Shown: positions 29,328-39,253, counted from the stretch's first letter. The stretch is DNA of 64,000 nt from an uncultured Tenacibaculum sp. (GCA_947493285.1 CANLQH010000005.1:1-64000), one strand, 5' to 3'. Notes: generated by a model not told the origin, from the sequence alone. Translations and numbers: made by a program.

Positions 29328-30254
29328 ATGAAAGTAACAGTTGTAGGAGCAGGTGCTGTAGGTGCAAGTTGTGCAGAGTACATTGCTATTAAAAATTTCG
29401 CATCAGAAGTTGTATTAGTAGATATTAAAGAAGGTTTTGCTGAAGGTAAAGCTATGGATTTAATGCAAACTGCTTCTTTAAATGGTTTCGATACTAAAAT
29501 TACTGGAACTACTGGAGATTATAGCAAAACTGCAGGATCTGATGTTTGTGTTATCACTTCTGGTATTGCACGTAAACCTGGTATGTCTCGTGACGAGTTA
29601 TTAGGTATTAATGCTGGTATCGTAAAAATGGTTTCTGCTAGTTTAATCGAGCATTCTCCAAACACAATCATCATTGTAGTATCTAACCCTATGGATACAA
29701 TGACTTATTTAGTACACAAAACAACTGGATTACCTAAAAATAGAATTATTGGTATGGGTGGAGCTTTAGATTCTGCTCGTTTCAAATACCGCTTAGCGGA
29801 AGCTTTAGAAGCCCCAATTTCTGATGTTGACGGAATGGTTATCGGTGGTCACTCAGATAAAGGAATGGTTCCTTTAACTCGTTTAGCTACTCGTAACTCT
29901 GTACCTGTTTCTGAATTTTTATCAGAAGAAAGATTAGAGCAAGTAAAGCAAGATACTAAAGTTGGTGGAGCTACATTAACTGGATTATTAGGAACATCTG
30001 CTTGGTATGCTCCAGGTGCTGCTGTTTCTGGAATGGTGCAAGCAATTGCTTGTGACACTAAGAAAATATTCCCTTGTTCAGCTTTATTAGATGGTGAATA
30101 TGGCCTATCTGATTTATGTATCGGAGTACCAGTGGTATTAGGTAAAAACGGAATTGAAAAAATCGTTAATATTAATTTATCTGATGCTGAAAAAGAACAC
30201 TTAACTGCTTCTGCTGAAGCTGTTAAAAACAACAATTCAGCTTTAAATATTTAA
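29328..30254 (+). CDS. mdh: Malate dehydrogenase
   Basis: This 308-residue enzyme of the TCA cycle oxidises malate to oxaloacetate with NAD. The Rossmann motif is VVGAGAVGASCAEYIA (4-19), and Asp in VLVDIKEGFAEG binds the cofactor ribose, indicating NAD use. Substrate arginines are in ITSGIARKPGMSRDELL (the two motif Arg, about 81 and 87) and LDSARFKYRLAE (about 148). The catalytic His is in IGGHSDKGMVPL (about 172). It is the LDH-like (type 3) MDH usual in Bacteroidota. Confidence 0.97.
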   Translation: MKVTVVGAGAVGASCAEYIAIKNFASEVVLVDIKEGFAEGKAMDLMQTASLNGFDTKITGTTGDYSKTAGSDVCVITSGIARKPGMSRDELLGINAGIVKMVSASLIEHSPNTIIIVVSNPMDTMTYLVHKTTGLPKNRIIGMGGALDSARFKYRLAEALEAPISDVDGMVIGGHSDKGMVPLTRLATRNSVPVSEFLSEERLEQVKQDTKVGGATLTGLLGTSAWYAPGAAVSGMVQAIACDTKKIFPCSALLDGEYGLSDLCIGVPVVLGKNGIEKIVNINLSDAEKEHLTASAEAVKNNNSALNI

Positions 30255-30278
30255 TAATATATTTAACTCTAAATAATT

Positions 30279-30310
30279 AATCCTGAGTGAAAGCTCAGGA
30301 TTTTTGTTTT
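30279..30310 (+). terminator. Terminator of mdh
   Basis: TCCTGAG / CTCAGGA stem with loop TGAAAG and a T-rich tail, 24 bases after the stop codon. Confidence 0.85.
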
Positions 30311-30360
30311 TATAAAAATATGTTAAAGTTATTTTTTAATGTAAGATTTTCTTAAAAAAA

Positions 30361-30457
30361 GCGTCTTTAATACAGAGGGACATCAGCAGTGTTCCTCTTT
30401 CATAGTTTTTCATAGCAATTTTCCCACTTCATTTATTTGGAGTGGGTTTCTTTTTTT
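30361..30457 (+). ncRNA. Candidate structured small RNA
   Basis: A plus-strand stretch between the mdh terminator and ftsE carries a 9-bp hairpin, AGAGGGACA / TGTTCCTCT (30374-30382 with 30390-30398, loop TCAGCAG). A second hairpin follows, CCCACT / AGTGGG (30423-30446), with a T tract that makes a plus-strand terminator. No ORF is present. The mdh gene already has its own terminator, so this second one implies another short transcript of roughly 100 nt. I saw no clean promoter upstream. A 6S-like RNA is one possibility; I cannot confirm a family. Confidence 0.4.
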
Positions 30458-31139
30458 AAACTGCTTGTTGTACTACTTCGAACAACTCCCCTCCTTCACA
30501 CTTAATAGTTTTTTGCTTAAACTTTACTATTAATTGATAATCGTGAGTTGCCATTAAAATTGTTTTACCGCTTTTATGAATCTCATTTAACAAATCCATA
30601 ACTTCAAGCGAAGTTTTAGGATCTAAATTCCCAGTTGGTTCATCTGCTAAAATTAGTTCAGGATCATTTAACAAAGCTCTTGCTATCGCTACACGTTGTT
30701 GTTCACCTCCAGAAAGTTCGAATGTTTTTTTGTAGTACTTTTCTTTCATTCCTACCTTTTCTAAAACTTCATGAATCTTATTTTTCATATCGGTTTTATT
30801 TTTCCATCCAGTAGCTTTTAAAACGAATTCTAAGTTTTCAAAAACATTTCTATCATTCAATAATTTAAAATCCTGAAAAACGATTCCTAATTTTCTTCTT
30901 AGAAAAGGAATGTCTTTTTCTTTCATTTTTTTTAAATCAAAATCGACGATAGTACCTAAACCACGCTGTAATCTTAAATCTCCATACAAGGTTTTAAGTA
31001 AACTACTTTTTCCGCTTCCTGTTTTTCCAATCAAATAATAAAAATCGCCTTTATTTAAAGTGAAATTTACTTTTGATAATACTAAACTATCTTGCTGATA
31101 AATATCTGCATTTTCAAGATGTAAAACAGGGTTTGCCAT
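30456..31139 (-). CDS. ftsE: Cell-division ABC-type ATPase FtsE
   Basis: This 227-residue ATP-binding protein has Walker [14 protein letters not shown] (about 37-49), signature [16 protein letters not shown] (about 138-153), Walker [14 protein letters not shown] and H-loop ATHDYQL. It matches FtsE, which with the membrane protein FtsX controls peptidoglycan hydrolases at the division septum. ftsX is not adjacent here. A related LolD-type ATPase is the alternative. A TAGATTTG box lies about 20 bases upstream of its start on the minus strand. Confidence 0.88.
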   Translation of the reverse strand: MANPVLHLENADIYQQDSLVLSKVNFTLNKGDFYYLIGKTGSGKSSLLKTLYGDLRLQRGLGTIVDFDLKKMKEKDIPFLRRKLGIVFQDFKLLNDRNVFENLEFVLKATGWKNKTDMKNKIHEVLEKVGMKEKYYKKTFELSGGEQQRVAIARALLNDPELILADEPTGNLDPKTSLEVMDLLNEIHKSGKTILMATHDYQLIVKFKQKTIKCEGGELFEVVQQAV

Positions 31140-31195
31140 AGGTCTATTCGTTTTTACAAATCTAAAATTTTATTATGTAATTCTATAACATTTCT

Positions 31196-31203
31196 TACTT
31201 TTG
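31196..31203 (+). promoter_or_regulatory. -7 box of the TPR-barrel operon
   Basis: TACTTTTG matches TAnnTTTG, 61 bases upstream of the TPR gene start. Confidence 0.45.
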
Positions 31204-31264
31204 ATATAAAGTCTCCCAACAAAAATAAAAAACGAACGTTATAGTTTCTAGATAACTAAAATAT

Positions 31265-34200
31265 ATGAGATTTATTTGTTATAAAAAAAGCTGCTATTTA
31301 TTATTTTTATTAGCCTTTTCAACATCAATAATAGCGCAAAAAACCGCTATTAATTCTGACCTTAGTTCAGATTTTCATAAAGCCACACGATTATACAACA
31401 ACAAAGCTTATGCAGCTGCACAGCAATTGTTTATAAAGGTTTCTAATGAATCTGGAAATCATCAAAATTTAAAAGCCGATGCTGATTATTACGACGCCAT
31501 GTCTGCTGTAAAGTTGATTCAAGATGACGCTGATGAAAAAGTGATTAATTTTGTTAAAAACCACCCTTATAATAACAAAACTGAAAAAGCTTTTTTGAAT
31601 GTTGGTAATTATTATTTTGCCAATAGAAAAGCTGCACATGCCTTAAAATGGTATCAAAAAGTAAACGAAAAACTATTAACTCAAAAAGAAAAAAATGAGT
31701 TAAACTATAAAATGGGATACGCGCTGTTAGTTTCTAATTATTTAAAAGATGCTAAATCTCGTTTTCAAACCTTATTAGGAAATCCTATTTATGGTAACGA
31801 TGCACGTTATTATTACGGTTTTATAGCTTATAAACAAGAAAACTTTGGAGAAGCAGAAGACAATTTAAGCCAGTTAGCTAACGATGCTACCTATCAAGCA
31901 AAAGCAAATTACTATATTCTAGACATTAGTTTTAAAGCTGGTCGTTTTGATAAATCTGTTCAAATTGGAGAGAAACTTTTAGAAACATCTAAAGACAAAA
32001 AAGAAATATCTCAAGTTTCAAAGATTATTGGAGAAAGTTATTTTAACCTTCATAAATACGAGGAGGCAATTCCTTATTTAAAAGCCTATAAAGGTAAAAG
32101 AGGTAAATGGACTAATACAGATTACTACTATTTAGGATACGCTTATTACCAGCAAAAAGATTATGAAAGTGCAATTAGCAATTTCAATAAAATTATAGGC
32201 GGAAATAATAAAGTTGCTCAAAATGCTTACTATCATTTAGGAGAATGTTATTTAGAATTACAGAAAAAACCAGAAGCTCTAAATGCATTTAAAAATGCTA
32301 GTGAAATGGAGTTTGATCCTAAAATTACTGAAGGTGCTTCTTTAAACTACGCAAAATTAAGCTACGAACAAGGTAACCCATACGAAAGTGTTCCTGATGT
32401 TTTAAAAGGTTTTTTATCAAAATACCCTACCTCACCTAACACAGCCGAAATAAGTAATTTATTAATTACTTCTTATTTACATCAACAAGATTATCAAGGA
32501 GCTTTAGAATTTTTAAACACTACAAATTCTCCTGAAAACAAAAAGTTAGCAAATGAAGTTTCATTATATAGAGGAATTCAGCTTTTTAATGAAGATAAAC
32601 TAAAAGAAGCAAAACCATATTTTTACAATGCTACTTTAGCAGAAAATGCTTCGGTAAATAATAAAGGTACTTTTTGGCTAGCAGAAACAGATTACTTACT
32701 TGGAAATTACGAGGAAGCTTTAGCTAGTTTTCTATTAATAACAAAAGATGATATTGAAGAGATAAAAAAATTAGATTATAATATTGCCTACACTTATTTT
32801 AAGCTTAAAAAATATAGCAATGCTGCAAAGCATTTTCAACAATTTTTAGACAAAAAAATAGATGACAATGATTTAAACGACGATGCTTCTAACCGTTTAG
32901 GCGACTCTTTTTATGCTACTAAAAACTATACAAAAGCAATTGAAGCTTACAATAAAGTTGTACAAGAAGGAGGAGTTGGTGCTGATTATGCACAATACCA
33001 AATAGCTATGAGTAAAGGTTATATGGGTAGTAACGAATCAAAAATTGAAAGTTTAAAAAAACTAATTAATGATTATGTTGATTCACAGTTACAAGACGAC
33101 GCTTTATTTCAACTAGCGACGACATATACAACTACGAACAATATTACTAAGGCCCAAGAAACTTATAATAACTTATTATCAAAGCATTCAAAAAGTAACT
33201 ACGTACCTAATGTACTTTTACGACAAGGATTGTTATACTACAATAATAATAACAATGAAAAAGCTTTAAAAAAATACAAAGAAATTGTTGTAAAACACCC
33301 AAATTCAAATGAAGCAAAACAAGCCGTTACCAATGTTAAAAATGTATATATAGATATTGGTAAAGTAGATGAATATGCTGCATGGGTTAAAAATGTAAAA
33401 TTTGTAAATGTTACAGATGCCGAACTTGATAATGCAACTTATCAATCTGCTGAAAACAAGTTTTTAGAAAATAACACAGCTAGAGCTATAGAAGGATTTA
33501 ATAAATATCTACAAGCCTTCCCTTCAGGAATCAATGCTTTAAAGGCTCATTTTTATTTAGCACAATCCTATAATAATACTAATAAATTTGACAATGCTGT
33601 TCCGCATTACACCTATGTTATTAGTCAAGATAAAAGCGAGTTCTCCGAAGAATCTTTAGCCAAACTAGCTAAAATATATTTAGAAAAAGAAGATTGGAAT
33701 AACGGAATGCAAGTTCTTGAACAACTAGAAAAAGAGGCAAACTATCCTCAAAACATCATTTTTGCACAAAGTAATTTAATGAAAGGCTATTACAACAATG
33801 ACGATTATGCAAATGCTATTTCATATGCAGAAAAAGTATTAAGTAATGGTAAAGTTGACACTAAGGTTATTGAGGATGCTAAAGTTATCATCGCTCGTTC
33901 TTCATTTAAAAGTGATGATTTCTTAACCGCTGAAGAATTTTTTAACGAAGTAAGTAAAAAAGCTACTGGTGAATTAAAAGCTGAAAGTTTATACTACAAT
34001 GCTTTCTTTTTAAATGAGCACAAAGATTACGAAACTTCAAACAAAGCGATTCAAGATTTAATTGCGAACTACTCGTCTTATAAATATTGGGGAGTTAAGA
34101 GTTATATAATTATGGCTAAAAATTATTATGCTTTAAAAGATGCATACCAAGCAACGTATATTTTAGAGAATATTATTAAAAACTTTACGCAATATAAAGA

Positions 34201-34285
34201 CGTATTAGAAGAAGCTAAAAACGAGCTTCGAAACATTAAAAACAAAGAAGCAAAAACAAACGAATCAGTAACTAACCAAAACTAA
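31265..34285 (+). CDS. Large exported tetratricopeptide-repeat protein
   Basis: This 1006-residue protein has a signal peptide (about 1-25, ending SIIAQ) and is otherwise built of about 20 TPR-type helical hairpins. They show repeated patterns such as DYYYLGYAYYQQKDYESAI, NAYYHLGECYLELQKKPEAL and ADYAQYQIAMSKGYMG. TPR solenoids serve as protein-binding scaffolds; this one would act in the periplasm. Its stop lies 3 bases before the ORF of the next gene, a beta barrel, so the two are surely co-transcribed and probably form one envelope complex. The partner ligand is unknown. Confidence 0.82.
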   Translation: MRFICYKKSCYLLFLLAFSTSIIAQKTAINSDLSSDFHKATRLYNNKAYAAAQQLFIKVSNESGNHQNLKADADYYDAMSAVKLIQDDADEKVINFVKNHPYNNKTEKAFLNVGNYYFANRKAAHALKWYQKVNEKLLTQKEKNELNYKMGYALLVSNYLKDAKSRFQTLLGNPIYGNDARYYYGFIAYKQENFGEAEDNLSQLANDATYQAKANYYILDISFKAGRFDKSVQIGEKLLETSKDKKEISQVSKIIGESYFNLHKYEEAIPYLKAYKGKRGKWTNTDYYYLGYAYYQQKDYESAISNFNKIIGGNNKVAQNAYYHLGECYLELQKKPEALNAFKNASEMEFDPKITEGASLNYAKLSYEQGNPYESVPDVLKGFLSKYPTSPNTAEISNLLITSYLHQQDYQGALEFLNTTNSPENKKLANEVSLYRGIQLFNEDKLKEAKPYFYNATLAENASVNNKGTFWLAETDYLLGNYEEALASFLLITKDDIEEIKKLDYNIAYTYFKLKKYSNAAKHFQQFLDKKIDDNDLNDDASNRLGDSFYATKNYTKAIEAYNKVVQEGGVGADYAQYQIAMSKGYMGSNESKIESLKKLINDYVDSQLQDDALFQLATTYTTTNNITKAQETYNNLLSKHSKSNYVPNVLLRQGLLYYNNNNNEKALKKYKEIVVKHPNSNEAKQAVTNVKNVYIDIGKVDEYAAWVKNVKFVNVTDAELDNATYQSAENKFLENNTARAIEGFNKYLQAFPSGINALKAHFYLAQSYNNTNKFDNAVPHYTYVISQDKSEFSEESLAKLAKIYLEKEDWNNGMQVLEQLEKEANYPQNIIFAQSNLMKGYYNNDDYANAISYAEKVLSNGKVDTKVIEDAKVIIARSSFKSDDFLTAEEFFNEVSKKATGELKAESLYYNAFFLNEHKDYETSNKAIQDLIANYSSYKYWGVKSYIIMAKNYYALKDAYQATYILENIIKNFTQYKDVLEEAKNELRNIKNKEAKTNESVTNQN

Positions 34286-34312
34286 AATTTGTTTAAAACA
34301 AAAGAAAGCTCA

Positions 34313-36109
34313 ATGATTAAATCGATGAAAAAGCACCTAGTTTTACTTGCTGTATTAGTAACATTAATTGCGAATTCGCAAGAAAAGAAAGCTCCAGAGA
34401 AAGCAAAAGACACTATAATAAAAACTGAAGTTGTAAATGTAGTAACTTCATATGTTCCTAAAATTACAGATGCCTTTAAAATAAAGCAAAAACCAGTAAT
34501 TCAACACACCAAAGAAACTCAGAAAAAGGAGCTAGAATATCACATTTTCTCCGTTCCTGTTGCTTCTACTTTTATTCCAAAAAGTGGTACTATGAAAAAG
34601 GTTGATTTAGGCAAACGAGAAAGACTTTACCCTAATTATCTTTCTTTAGGACTTGGTAATAAAATCACTCCTTTTTTAGAAGCCTACATAAGACGTAACG
34701 AAAGTTATAATAGTGAGTTAGGCGCACATTTAAAATTTCTATTATCGATTGATCCAGTTGAAAACACAAAACTTAGCAGTACTTTCTATAATGCTAATTT
34801 GAATTTATTTTATGCACAACAAGAACGTTATTTTAATTGGAAAGCGGGTTTAAATGCAGAGCGCAATAAAAATAATTGGTATGGTTTACCTACAAATATT
34901 TCTTTTACAGATGCTACCATAAGTGCTATCGAAGAAGAGCAAGCTTATAATTCGTTTAAAATATTTGGTAACATTAATTTTGATGACTCATATTTAGAAA
35001 AAGTAAATGGTTCGTTAAACTATTTTTCTGATGTATTAAGTAGTAGTGAGTTTTTAATTGATGCCGATGCTACCTTTAAATTTCCGTTAGACAACTTCCA
35101 TCGTCAATTAAATGACCTATACATTAATACAACTTTAAGCTATTTAGGGGGAAAATTCGAAAATTCTTACGAAACTCGAAATCAATTAAAACATAGTTTT
35201 TTTACTGTTGGATTGCATCCAACATATAAATTTGTTGTACAAGATTTAGCGATTCAACTTGGAGCTAAAGCATATTTCTCTTTAGATATAGAAAATAAAG
35301 ACAATAACTTCTTTATATATCCCGATGTAGAAATTTCATATCCAATTGTAAAAGATTTTGCAAATGTATTTATCGGAGCTTCTGGAGATTTAGAAACAAA
35401 TTCTTATCAATCACTTGCTGATAAAAACCCATACATTTCACCAACACAACAAATATTACAAACCAATAAAAAATACAATGCCTTTGCTGGTATAAGAGGA
35501 AAATTAGATGCACAGTTTAGTTATAACTTCAAAGCAAGTTATGCTGAGATAGAAAACAATCCTTTTTTTAGCTTGAATCAATCAAAATCAAACGGAGAGA
35601 ACATTGCTGGAGCTGATGCTTTTACTTTCTTTGGTTATGAATTCGGAAATTCATTTAACACAGAATATGACGACATTAAGTTAATATCATTATTTGGTGA
35701 AGCTGCCTTCAATGGAATTAAAAACCTAACGGTAGGTATGAATGCGCAATTCAACAAATTCACGTTAACAAACCTACAAGAACCTTGGAATGCTCCAAAA
35801 ATAAAAGGAGAGCTTTTCGGAACCTATAAAACTAACAAATGGTTTGCTGGTGCCAACTTCTTTTTTGTTGGAGAGCGAAAAGGGAAAGAATATGAAGTAT
35901 TGCCATCAGTTACTCCGCCAAATACAATCGGTCTAAAAAGTTATTTCGATGTTAATTTTAATGGTGGCTATCATTTTAACGACTCATTCTCTGTCTTTTT
36001 AAACTTAAATAATGTATTAAATAACGATTATCAAAGGTTTACCAACTTTAACGTACAAGGGTTTCAAGCTCTTGGTGGATTAACTTGGAAATTTGATTCT
36101 CTTTTCTAA
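34313..36109 (+). CDS. TonB-receptor-like outer-membrane beta barrel without plug
   Basis: The open frame begins at 34289. I prefer the ATG at 34313 (or 34325, MKKHLVLL), which opens a signal peptide ending IANSQ. The protein has about 600 residues. After an 80-residue linker come many amphipathic strands of a large barrel. It ends FNLNNVLNNDYQRFTNFNVQGFQALGGLTWKF-like (spread over the last 45 residues), the typical C-terminus of TonB-dependent receptors. No plug domain is present. It follows the TPR gene directly. The barrel may be a channel closed or gated by the TPR partner. Confidence 0.75.
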   Translation: MIKSMKKHLVLLAVLVTLIANSQEKKAPEKAKDTIIKTEVVNVVTSYVPKITDAFKIKQKPVIQHTKETQKKELEYHIFSVPVASTFIPKSGTMKKVDLGKRERLYPNYLSLGLGNKITPFLEAYIRRNESYNSELGAHLKFLLSIDPVENTKLSSTFYNANLNLFYAQQERYFNWKAGLNAERNKNNWYGLPTNISFTDATISAIEEEQAYNSFKIFGNINFDDSYLEKVNGSLNYFSDVLSSSEFLIDADATFKFPLDNFHRQLNDLYINTTLSYLGGKFENSYETRNQLKHSFFTVGLHPTYKFVVQDLAIQLGAKAYFSLDIENKDNNFFIYPDVEISYPIVKDFANVFIGASGDLETNSYQSLADKNPYISPTQQILQTNKKYNAFAGIRGKLDAQFSYNFKASYAEIENNPFFSLNQSKSNGENIAGADAFTFFGYEFGNSFNTEYDDIKLISLFGEAAFNGIKNLTVGMNAQFNKFTLTNLQEPWNAPKIKGELFGTYKTNKWFAGANFFFVGERKGKEYEVLPSVTPPNTIGLKSYFDVNFNGGYHFNDSFSVFLNLNNVLNNDYQRFTNFNVQGFQALGGLTWKFDSLF

Positions 36110-36122
36110 ATTATAAAACTTA

Positions 36123-36154
36123 CATTTATGGTTCTGTAAAACGAACCATAAATG
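36123..36154 (+). promoter_or_regulatory. Hairpin that includes the start codon of the M28 peptidase gene
   Basis: CATTTATGGTTC (36123-36134) and GAACCATAAATG (36143-36154) are perfect 12-base inverted repeats around an 8-base loop. The last three bases are the ATG of the next gene. No T run follows, so it is a poor terminator. It could hide the translation start. Confidence 0.55.
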
Positions 36155-37588
36155 AAAAGAACATCCCTCCTATTAATTACAGGGTTATTTTTAATATCCT
36201 GCCAGGTAGAAAAGAAAAAAACAAGTACAACACTTGCTGGACCTACTAACGAAGAAAAAGTAGATTCTACTCAAATAAAGCAAATTTTTAATGCGGCTTT
36301 GACTGAAGGAAAATCCTATGAATGGTTACGAGATTTAACACAAAATATTGGTAGTAGATTATCGGGTTCAGAAGGAGCGGCAAAATCTGTTATTTGGGGA
36401 GAACAACTAATGAAAGAGGTCGGATTAGATTCTGTTTGGCTACAACCTGTAATGGTACCGCATTGGGTACGAGGAGAAAAAGAAGTTGCAAACTATGAAT
36501 TCAATGGAGAAAAAATCAATGTTCCTATTTGTGCTTTGGGCGGTTCAATCGCGACTCCTAAAGAGGGTATTACTGCAGAACTTATTGAAGTAAAAAGCTT
36601 AGATGAAGCCAAAAAACTAGGAGAGAAAGCAAAAGGTAAAATTGTATTCTTTAACGGAGCTTTCGACAATACATTAATCAACACTTTTAAAGCTTACGGA
36701 GGTTGTGTAGGACAACGTTATGGAGGTGCTGCAACAGTAGGTAAATTTGAAGCAAAAGCAGTAATTGTTCGTTCTATGACCAATGGAATTGACGATTATC
36801 CGCATACCGGATCTATGGGTTATGGAGAAATTCCTAAATCAGAATATATACCAACAGCGGCAATTAGTTCAAGAGCGGCAGAAAACTTAAGCAAGCACTT
36901 AAAAGAAAATCCTAACCTACAATTCTATTTCAAACAAAGTTGTGAAACCTTACCTGATGCTCCATCTCATAATGTGATTGGAGAAATTAAAGGAAGTGAA
37001 TTTCCTGATAAAATTATGGTAATTGGAGGTCATTTAGACTCTTGGGATTTAGGTGAGGGAGCACATGACGATGGTACAGGAATCGTGCAGTCTTTAGAAG
37101 TAGCTTACTTACTAAAAAAGAACAACATTAAACCTAAAAACACCATTCGTATTGTATTTTTTATGAACGAAGAAAATGGTTTACGTGGTGCTACCGAATA
37201 TGCTCGTTTAGCAAAAGAAAATGACGAATTACATATTGGTGCTTTAGAATCTGATGCTGGAGGACACACTCCAAGAGGTTTTTCAATTGATGCTAATGAT
37301 AAAAACAGAGCTTTATTACAAAGCTGGAAAAAACTCCTAGCTCCATATGGCCTACATGATATTACTGCTGGAGGTGGTGGTGCTGATATTGGTCCTTTAA
37401 AGGATGACCACGTTACTTTAGTAGGATATCGCCCAGATTCACAGCGATATTTCGATTACCATCATGCAGCAACTGATACTTTCGATAAGGTAAACAAAAG
37501 AGAGTTAGAACTAGGAAGTGCTTCGATGGCTAGTATCGTTTATTTAATGGATAAATATTTATATAACAACGAAACTTTAAAACCGTAA
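36152..37588 (+). CDS. M28 family metallopeptidase with PA domain (carboxypeptidase Q-like), lipoprotein
   Basis: This 478-residue exported protein has lipobox FLISC (Cys17). A protease-associated (PA) insert lies near 120-240. The M28 zinc aminopeptidase/carboxypeptidase core has GGHLDSWDLGEGAHDDGTG (metal His and Asp), FFMNEENGLRGATEYA (catalytic Glu-Glu), ESDAGGHTPRGF and DYHHAATDTFDKV (last metal His). It should trim peptides in the periplasm or at the outer membrane. Its start codon lies within a strong hairpin. The amidohydrolase gene follows after 22 bases, probably in one operon. Confidence 0.9.
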   Translation: MKRTSLLLITGLFLISCQVEKKKTSTTLAGPTNEEKVDSTQIKQIFNAALTEGKSYEWLRDLTQNIGSRLSGSEGAAKSVIWGEQLMKEVGLDSVWLQPVMVPHWVRGEKEVANYEFNGEKINVPICALGGSIATPKEGITAELIEVKSLDEAKKLGEKAKGKIVFFNGAFDNTLINTFKAYGGCVGQRYGGAATVGKFEAKAVIVRSMTNGIDDYPHTGSMGYGEIPKSEYIPTAAISSRAAENLSKHLKENPNLQFYFKQSCETLPDAPSHNVIGEIKGSEFPDKIMVIGGHLDSWDLGEGAHDDGTGIVQSLEVAYLLKKNNIKPKNTIRIVFFMNEENGLRGATEYARLAKENDELHIGALESDAGGHTPRGFSIDANDKNRALLQSWKKLLAPYGLHDITAGGGGADIGPLKDDHVTLVGYRPDSQRYFDYHHAATDTFDKVNKRELELGSASMASIVYLMDKYLYNNETLKP

Positions 37589-37610
37589 AACAAAAACGAA
37601 TCAAACTAAA

Positions 37611-39224
37611 ATGAAAAAAACATTCATTATTCTTCTATCAATTGGAGTTTTATTTTCTTGCAAAAAACAAGAAAAAGCAGATGTAATTGTTATAAATGCA
37701 AATGCTTATACGGTAAACTCAAATTTCGACAAAGCTGAAAGTTTTGCCATTAAAGGTGGTAAATTTATTGCCGTAGGAAGCAATAAAGAAATTCAAAATA
37801 AATATGTAACTGTAAAAACTATTGACGCAAAAAACAAAGCAGTATATCCTGGTTTTATAGATGCGCATTGTCATTTTTACGGATTAGGTTTACAACAACA
37901 AAAAGTAGATTTAACAGGCACTAAAAGTTACGACGAAGTCGCAAATAAACTTGTTACTTTTCAAAAAGAAAAAAACACTTCTTTTGTTACTGGACGTGGT
38001 TGGGATCAAAACGATTGGGAAGTAAAAGAATTTCCAACAAAAGAAAAGCTAGACAAACTTTTTCCTAAAATCCCCGTTGCTGTTCGCAGAATAGATGGTC
38101 ATGCAATGTTAGTAAATCAAGCCGCAATTGATTTAGCAGAAATCACCTTAAACTCAAAAGTTGATGGCGGAGAGTTCATAAAAAAAGATGGAAAACTTAC
38201 TGGGGTTTTAATTGATAATGCCATGAACTTTATTAAAGTTCCTAAACCAAGTAAGAGAGAGCAAATACAAGCATTAAAAGACGCTCAAAAAATCTGTTTC
38301 GATCTAGGTTTAACAACTGTAGACGATGCAGGACTAGACAAACAAGTTATTGAGCTAGTAGACAGCTTGCAACAAGCGGGAGATTTAAAAATGCGTATGT
38401 ACGCTATGATTTCTAACAACAAAGAAAATCTAGACTATTACCTAAACAAAGGCGTTATAAAAACTGATCGCTTAAATGTACGTTCGGTAAAAGTGTACTC
38501 TGATGGAGCCTTAGGGTCTCGTGGAGCAACTCTAAAAGATGAATATTCTGATAAAAAAGGGCACTTTGGTGCTTTAGTAAACTCATATGATGATCTTCAA
38601 AATTTAGCTAAAAGAATAGCTGATTCAGAATATCAAATGAATACCCATGCTATTGGAGATTCTGCTAATTATGTAATGTTAAAAACATATGATGAAGTTT
38701 TAAAAAACAAAAAAGATAGACGTTGGCGTATAGAACATGCACAAATAGTTGATTTAAACGACTTTCATCATTTTAAAAATGTATTACCATCTATTCAACC
38801 AACGCATGCAACTTCAGACATGTATTGGGCTGAAGATCGTGTTGGTGTTGAAAGAATTAAAGGTGCTTACGCCTATAATGATTTATTAAAACAATACGGT
38901 AAAGTAGCATTAGGAACAGATTTCCCTATTGAAAATGTGAGTCCGTTATATACTTATTATGCTGCTACTATCAGAAAAGACTTAAAGGGCTATCCAGAAA
39001 AAGGATTTCAAATGCAAAATGCCTTATCTAGAAAAGATGCTTTAAAAGGAATGACCATTTGGAACGCCTATGCTAATTTCGAAGAAGATGAAAAAGGAAG
39101 TATCGAAGTAGGAAAACTTGCTGATTTTATCATTCTAGAAAATGATATTATGACGATTGAGGGTAGTAAAATACCTAACACCAAAGTGATTGCTACTTAT
39201 GTAAATGGTGAAAAAGTAAACTAA
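37611..39224 (+). CDS. Amidohydrolase (YtcJ-like), lipoprotein
   Basis: This 537-residue protein has lipobox LFSC (Cys17). A metal-dependent amidohydrolase-3 domain has DAHCHFYGLG (about 84-93, two metal His), SDGALGSRGA, NTHAIGD, RRWRIEHAQIVD and LGTDFPIENVSP (metal Asp). The C-terminal GSIEVGKLADFIILENDIM is the family's usual end. Substrates of YtcJ-like enzymes are mostly unknown N-substituted amides. It lies 22 bases downstream of the peptidase gene, so both may act on exported peptides or amides. Confidence 0.9.
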   Translation: MKKTFIILLSIGVLFSCKKQEKADVIVINANAYTVNSNFDKAESFAIKGGKFIAVGSNKEIQNKYVTVKTIDAKNKAVYPGFIDAHCHFYGLGLQQQKVDLTGTKSYDEVANKLVTFQKEKNTSFVTGRGWDQNDWEVKEFPTKEKLDKLFPKIPVAVRRIDGHAMLVNQAAIDLAEITLNSKVDGGEFIKKDGKLTGVLIDNAMNFIKVPKPSKREQIQALKDAQKICFDLGLTTVDDAGLDKQVIELVDSLQQAGDLKMRMYAMISNNKENLDYYLNKGVIKTDRLNVRSVKVYSDGALGSRGATLKDEYSDKKGHFGALVNSYDDLQNLAKRIADSEYQMNTHAIGDSANYVMLKTYDEVLKNKKDRRWRIEHAQIVDLNDFHHFKNVLPSIQPTHATSDMYWAEDRVGVERIKGAYAYNDLLKQYGKVALGTDFPIENVSPLYTYYAATIRKDLKGYPEKGFQMQNALSRKDALKGMTIWNAYANFEEDEKGSIEVGKLADFIILENDIMTIEGSKIPNTKVIATYVNGEKVN

Positions 39225-39226
39225 TC

Positions 39227-39253
39227 TGCATCTTTTCACATAGAAACTAGTCT
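39227..39253 (+). promoter_or_regulatory. ECF-type promoter of the DUF3703 gene
   Basis: TGCATCTTTT-C-ACA (from 39227) and GTCT (39250-39253) are the same two elements, at exactly the same spacing, as upstream of the Cys-rich peptide gene (39612-39638). The layout of a -35-like box and a GTCT -10 box fits ECF sigma recognition, and the sigZ gene is 600 bases away. It is unlike the sigma-A promoters elsewhere in the window. Confidence 0.6.
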
